From the NCBI GenBank assembly GCA_964342465.1, contig CAYFFQ010000010.1, forward strand, positions 1 through 64,000: a stretch of 64,000 nt of DNA, given 5' to 3'. The notes under the pieces are model-generated. The model saw only the letters and a list, made by a program, of their open reading frames with translations. It searched no databases and had not been told where the DNA came from. How positions within the stretch are numbered: position 1 is the stretch's first letter; the number at the start of each line of letters is the position of its first letter. Positions 60,365 to 64,000 of this stretch are shown here, piece by piece. The DNA comes from MGIIb-Q1 sp964342465. GTDB taxonomy: Archaea > Thermoplasmatota > Poseidoniia > Poseidoniales > Thalassarchaeaceae. The position numbers were made by a program, and so were the translations under genes.

Positions 60365-61918
60365 TTAATCTTCGTTATGGATGTCGATTGTGTCAATCTT
60401 TTCCGCATCTTCCGAGCCGTTGTTGTTCTTTGCCGAGTCCTTTCTCTGAAGTTCAAGGACCTCGAGATATTCCTCCGAGACATCGCCTGTGCAGTATTCG
60501 CCGGTGAAACATGAGACATCGAATGTGGTGGCTCCATGGGATTCATGCGTACAGGCGGCCTTCAGGTCATCCAAATCTTGGTAGACGAGGAAATCCGCAC
60601 CGATTTCCTTACCGATGGCGTCTATTGATTGGCCATGGGCGATGTATTCACTGCGCGCCGGCATATCGATTCCGTAGACATTGGGATGAAGGAGGGGTGG
60701 CGCTGAAGAAGCGAAAAAGACCCTCTTCGCTCCCGCCTCGCGCGCCATCTCAACAATCTTGCGCGAGGTGTTGCCACGAACAATGGAGTCATCGACGAGA
60801 AGGACGGTCTTGCCCTTGAATTCCGAAGGCAGCGGGTTGAGTTTCTTGCGCACCGAATCCTTTCTCTGTGCCTGGCCCGGCATGATGAAGGTGCGGCCGA
60901 CATATCTGTTCTTGACGAATCCCTCCCTGAATTCGACTCCGAGCCGCGCCGCCGTCTGAATGGCGGCGTATCTCCCGCTGTCCGGAATAGGCATCACAAC
61001 ATCGATTCCATGGTTCGGTTTCAGTCGCATTATCTTGTCAGCGAGCCGCTCTCCCATGTTGAGGCGAGCCTGATGAACCGACATACCGTCAATGACGGAA
61101 TCTGGGCGGGCGAAATAGACATATTCGAAAATGCATGGATTGAGCAGTGGTGATGAGTGGCACTGCTGTTTGTAGAATTCGCCATTCATCGTGATGAAGA
61201 TGCACTCCCCTGGCGCGACATCATCGACGATTTCAAATCCGAGTGTGTCGAGCACCACGCTCTCAGAAGCAACCGCCCATTCACAACGGCCGTCATCATG
61301 TTCCAATTTGCCGTACACCAGAGGTCTGATGCCGAAAGGGTCGCGGAAGGCGAACATTCCATATCCGTTTATCATGCCGACAACGGAATAACCTCCGCTA
61401 ACACGATAGTGGGTCTCGCGCACGGCCTTGAACACCTGATGGACATCCAAGTAGAGACCATCTTCAATCATCAAATGTCTCTTGCCGAGTTTTTGAAGTT
61501 CGTGAGCCAAGACATTGAGGAGGACCTCCGAGTCTGATGATGTGTTGACATGCCTCAGGTCGTCGAGGTAGAGTTGCCTCGCCTGATGTTCCGAGTTCAC
61601 GAGGTTGCCGTTGTGTGCTATGGTGATCCCATAAGGTGAGTTCACATAGAGTGGTTGTGCCTCTGCTGATGAACAGGTGCCAGCAGTCGGATATCTGACA
61701 TGACCGATGCCCATCGAACCCTTCAGTCGCTTGATGTGTCGCTCGCGGAATACATCGCGAACGAGTCCATTGGACTTTCTCAGGTGGAGATGGTCCTCTT
61801 CACAGGTGACTATTCCGGCGGCATCCTGACCGCGATGTTGCAGGACGAGCAGGCCGTCATACAGCATCTTGGAGATGTGGCTTTCAGGCAGGCCGGCGAT
61901 TCCGATGATGCCGCACAT
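60365..61918 (-). CDS. purF: Amidophosphoribosyltransferase PurF
   Basis: 517 residues. First committed step of purine synthesis: PRPP + glutamine to phosphoribosylamine. The mature N-terminal Cys is visible (MCGIIGIAGL). The glutaminase strings IGHVRYPTAG and PYGITIAHNGN, and the PRPP loop VLLVDDSIVRGNTS, are intact. The C-terminal FDVSCFTGEYCTGD resembles the Fe-S-cluster type of the Bacillus enzyme, which would fit the nearby suf genes, but ligand assignment is inference. The C-terminus is Asp/Asn-rich. Confidence 0.95.
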   Translation of the reverse strand: MCGIIGIAGLPESHISKMLYDGLLVLQHRGQDAAGIVTCEEDHLHLRKSNGLVRDVFRERHIKRLKGSMGIGHVRYPTAGTCSSAEAQPLYVNSPYGITIAHNGNLVNSEHQARQLYLDDLRHVNTSSDSEVLLNVLAHELQKLGKRHLMIEDGLYLDVHQVFKAVRETHYRVSGGYSVVGMINGYGMFAFRDPFGIRPLVYGKLEHDDGRCEWAVASESVVLDTLGFEIVDDVAPGECIFITMNGEFYKQQCHSSPLLNPCIFEYVYFARPDSVIDGMSVHQARLNMGERLADKIMRLKPNHGIDVVMPIPDSGRYAAIQTAARLGVEFREGFVKNRYVGRTFIMPGQAQRKDSVRKKLNPLPSEFKGKTVLLVDDSIVRGNTSRKIVEMAREAGAKRVFFASSAPPLLHPNVYGIDMPARSEYIAHGQSIDAIGKEIGADFLVYQDLDDLKAACTHESHGATTFDVSCFTGEYCTGDVSEEYLEVLELQRKDSAKNNNGSEDAEKIDTIDIHNED

Positions 61919-62494
61919 CGACTATCCCTTGACGGCAATGCCGCCGCCGTCGGTATTTGGTAATAACCCAAAGCCTCCAAATCTCTCGCGGGGATGATGG
62001 ATGGATGGCATCGAGTTAGGGTCCAACTGACCTGCTGCCCATCTGAAAAGGATTGAGGGATGGGTGCTGAAGAAGGGCGCTGAAAAAGGGCGCTCAAAAA
62101 AGGCGCTCAAAAATGCCGCTGAAGCCGGATGCTCTGAATGATGCTCAAGAAGGGCGTTGAAGAATGACGCTCAAGAATGACGCTCAAAAAAAAGGGCGCT
62201 GAACAAGGAGGCGAAGAAGGACACTCAGAATGACGCTCAAAAAATGGCGTTGAAGCCGGATACTCAGAATGACGCTCAAGAAGGGCGTTGAAGAATGACG
62301 CTCAAGAAGGACGCTGAAAAAGGGCGCTCAAAAAATGGCGTTGAAGCCGGATACTCAGAATGATGCTCAATAAGGGCGTTGAAGAAGGACACTCAGAATG
62401 ACGCTCAAAAAATGGCGTTGAAGCCGGATACTCAGAATGAGGCTCAAGAAGGCCGCTGAAAAGGACGCTCAATAAAGGGCGCTGAAGCGGTCTC
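61919..62494. repeat. Dense short-unit repeat array between purF and rpl37e
   Basis: From about 62045 to 62490 the sequence is built from 12-15-base units of the types aagggcgctgaa, tgacgctcaaga and aatggcgttgaagccggat, in changing order. The longer unit ending actcagaatgacgctcaa recurs at least three times (near 62220, 62345 and 62390). It directly follows the rpl37e stop on the minus strand. The first 130 bp (61919-62044) hold no recognisable feature. Confidence 0.85.
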
Positions 62495-62674
62495 TCAATT
62501 GTTCGGCCGGCGGTTTTTCTTAGCCCAGCCAAATCCACGACGACGGGCGGTTGCGCCATAGCCGCAGGATGCACAGACAGACTTCTGCTTGTGGTAGGAG
62601 TGCTTTCCGCACCGACGGCAACGGATGTGGGTGCTCTTCTGGCGCTTACCCATGCTTGGAGTACCCTTACTCAC
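62495..62674 (-). CDS. rpl37e: Large ribosomal subunit protein L37e
   Basis: 59 residues. GTG start 62674 gives SKGTPSMGKRQKSTHIRCRR, the archaeal/eukaryotic L37e N-terminus. The C4 zinc finger CRRCGKHSYH...CASCGYG and a basic tail (RRRGFGWAKKNRRPNN) follow. It is a structural protein of the 50S subunit, absent from bacteria, and strong evidence for an archaeal genome. ATG 62653 would drop conserved residues. The usual partner LSm gene is not adjacent. Confidence 0.95.
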   Translation of the reverse strand: MSKGTPSMGKRQKSTHIRCRRCGKHSYHKQKSVCASCGYGATARRRGFGWAKKNRRPNN

Positions 62675-62733
62675 GCCACCACCTTCTGCTCTTCAGCAAG
62701 GCCGCCGACCGACCACTCCATTATGAGGCTTGC

Positions 62734-63237
62734 TCATTCTTCTTGCTCGGTGAAGGATGTGGATTCAAGTTCGAGGAGTGGGTCTGCTTCGACCGCTCGC
62801 CCACTCACCAAGGTCAACAGCAAGCCGAAACTTATGCAGGCGGCGAGTAGGATGGCTAATCCCGAAATCATCATTCTGATGGCTCCGGTGGAGAACTGGG
62901 TCCACACATCGGCATCGATGCCGGCGACGACCCAGCCCGAATCAACCATCAATCCAAACAAGAAGACACCAACCGCCGCAGCCAACAGTGTGCCGAGCGC
63001 CTGTTCTATCACCCTCGCATGGTTGTGGAGAAGAGCCATCGTCAGCAAGAAAAGGGTACCACTCATGATGATGAAACTGATTACTGCTGAGTGGGAGAAA
63101 CGTGAGAAGATGTCGACATCTTCAACCTCATTTCTGACCTCCAAGTGCATGTTGGCTATGAAGATGAGAATCACCAATGCAAGCACCACGATGGAGAGAA
63201 GACGCCAATCGCGCACCGGGTCCCCCACTTTTTTCAT
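62734..63237 (-). CDS. Four-helix membrane protein, unknown
   Basis: 167 residues with four hydrophobic segments: LLSIVVLALVILIFIANMHL, VISFIIMSGTLFLLTMALLH, ALGTLLAAAVGVFLFGLMVD and MISGLAILLAACISFGLLLT. An acidic tail ends it. No recognised family. The ATG overlaps the upstream gene's stop by four bases, so the two are co-translated and probably form one membrane complex. Confidence 0.77.
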   Translation of the reverse strand: MKKVGDPVRDWRLLSIVVLALVILIFIANMHLEVRNEVEDVDIFSRFSHSAVISFIIMSGTLFLLTMALLHNHARVIEQALGTLLAAAVGVFLFGLMVDSGWVVAGIDADVWTQFSTGAIRMMISGLAILLAACISFGLLLTLVSGRAVEADPLLELESTSFTEQEE

Positions 63238-64000
63238 GGTGAATCCTCCAGATTATCGGCAAGAATCTCACGCACACGCTCTTTTTCGGTGGTAGAGAGG
63301 GGTTCAACTTCGGGTGGTACCCCCAGTTTCCGCTCCCCCATCCACACCAGCGTCACGAAAACGAGTAGAGAGAATCCTCCGCCGACCAACATTCCACCGA
63401 GGTCCCCCAGAGCACCCCACGAAGCACTGCGCCAGTAGACTGGGTCGTCCCCAACCGTTCCCTGCGCCAGCAGATAGATGACAAGTCCGAAGGAGGCGAG
63501 TGAGAGGAGGGCCATAACCGTCGCTTCACGCCATCGCTCATCCCCCATGATGAGTGCGGCGGCGGCGGCGAATCCGGCGAAGATGACCAAAGAGGTGAGG
63601 AGGCTGGTGACGAAGTGCCGCCACCACGGATTATCCAAGCCGTCGAGGGACGGCCTATTATAGAAGAGCATCCACAGAAACCAGAGGGCTGAAAGAGCGA
63701 TGAGAGCAAAGCCGATGATACGGCTCCTACGAGGTAGAGGTGCAACTGGAATCGGGCCGGAAAACAGGGCTATCCAGATGCCGAACAGAAGCGCTGCAAA
63801 CGGCCCGATGAGTATGATTAATAGGTGCAGAGACCAACCTTCTATAGATTCACTTAGGGGTGCTGAATGGCTGGCGATAACGAGCACCGTAAGGAGCAGC
63901 AGGAGACGACCAACTATTCTCCTCTTCCTCTCGTTGGCAATCGCCATGCCGAGGCCAATGGGGAAGAGCAACAGAGGTATCCAGAACCGAGCAAGAATCT
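63234..64000 (-). CDS. Polytopic membrane protein, 5' end beyond the window
   Basis: At least 245 residues with six or more hydrophobic segments (LLLLTVLVIASHSAPLSES, LLIILIGPFAALLFGIWIAL, IIGFALIALSALWFLWMLFY, SLVIFAGFAAAAALIM). The reading frame stays open to base 64000 (upstream residues ...ARFWIPLL), and that part looks like another helix, so the true start is likely outside. No recognised family. It is coupled by four bases to the next gene. Confidence 0.7.
   Translation of the reverse strand, partial: ILARFWIPLLLFPIGLGMAIANERKRRIVGRLLLLLTVLVIASHSAPLSESIEGWSLHLLIILIGPFAALLFGIWIALFSGPIPVAPLPRRSRIIGFALIALSALWFLWMLFYNRPSLDGLDNPWWRHFVTSLLTSLVIFAGFAAAAALIMGDERWREATVMALLSLASFGLVIYLLAQGTVGDDPVYWRSASWGALGDLGGMLVGGGFSLLVFVTLVWMGERKLGVPPEVEPLSTTEKERVREILADNLEDSP

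Overview
This window looks like a stretch of an uncultured marine planktonic euryarchaeal genome, most likely Marine Group II (Candidatus Poseidoniales). The archaeal signs are read from the sequence: ribosomal protein L37e, an archaeal-type tRNA-guanine transglycosylase with a PUA domain, a CTP-dependent riboflavin kinase, archaeal-type PheS, a PGF-CTERM-like tail, and TATA-like boxes about 25 bases upstream of starts (leaderless transcripts). The Poseidoniales assignment is inference, from the many secreted LVIVD, thrombospondin-3 and PKD-type proteins next to the suf genes. A run of exactly 100 N at 27984-28083 is a scaffold gap, so this is probably a metagenome-assembled genome.

Layout. 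0.2-12.6 kb: exported proteins (cupredoxin-like membrane protein, two LVIVD propellers, a SCO1-type copper chaperone, a YHYH/thrombospondin-3 protein). It is interrupted at 3.1-7.1 kb by an AT-richer block with a membrane-anchored winged-helix protein and a metzincin-like protein lacking the catalytic glutamate. 13-21 kb: two paralogous membrane proteins, pheS, a secreted amidase with cysteine-rich repeats, a zinc-ribbon membrane protein and an aminotransferase. 21-27.7 kb: a giant surface protein with a repetitive cytoplasmic tail, and a PGF-CTERM-like protein. 28-30 kb: tRNA-Thr and folD. 29.6-35.5 kb: a minus-strand suf operon, sufC-sufB-sufD-sufS-(DUF302-sufE)-sufT. 35.9-39.5 kb: a NifU-like scaffold and tgtA. 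39.8-46.1 kb: two ABC-2 exporter pairs and a lipocalin-like protein. 46-51.2 kb: PH-domain membrane protein, TPR protein, TruA-type synthase, RibK, an esterase and its 361-bp partial duplicate. 51.9-60.3 kb: GT-C-like membrane enzyme, PqqB-like metallo-hydrolase, sialidase-fold lipoprotein, propeller-PKD protein, degenerate ThiI. 60.4-64 kb: purF, rpl37e and membrane proteins, the last running off the window.

How the genes work together. The suf operon is a complete iron-sulfur assembly line: SufS desulfurase, SufE-type sulfur acceptor, SufBCD scaffold and a SufT/MIP18 factor. The NifU-like gene lies divergently beside it. The ABC block alternates ATPase and permease genes with overlapping ends, so it is read as one operon. 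The first 12 kb suggests an envelope and possibly copper-handling role for the exported proteins, but only SCO1 has a firm functional label.

The most unusual signal is structural. Short tandem arrays (units of about 36-157 bp) begin at or inside the last codons of a gene, or at a tRNA 3' end, and extend downstream into intergenic space. Copies of the real 3' end recur after the cupredoxin-like gene, the YHYH gene, sufT, tgtA, the GT-C gene, the PqqB-like gene and tRNA-Thr. Related arrays lie beside the zinc-ribbon gene and rpl37e. I know of no described system that does this, and it is the leading candidate here for something new.
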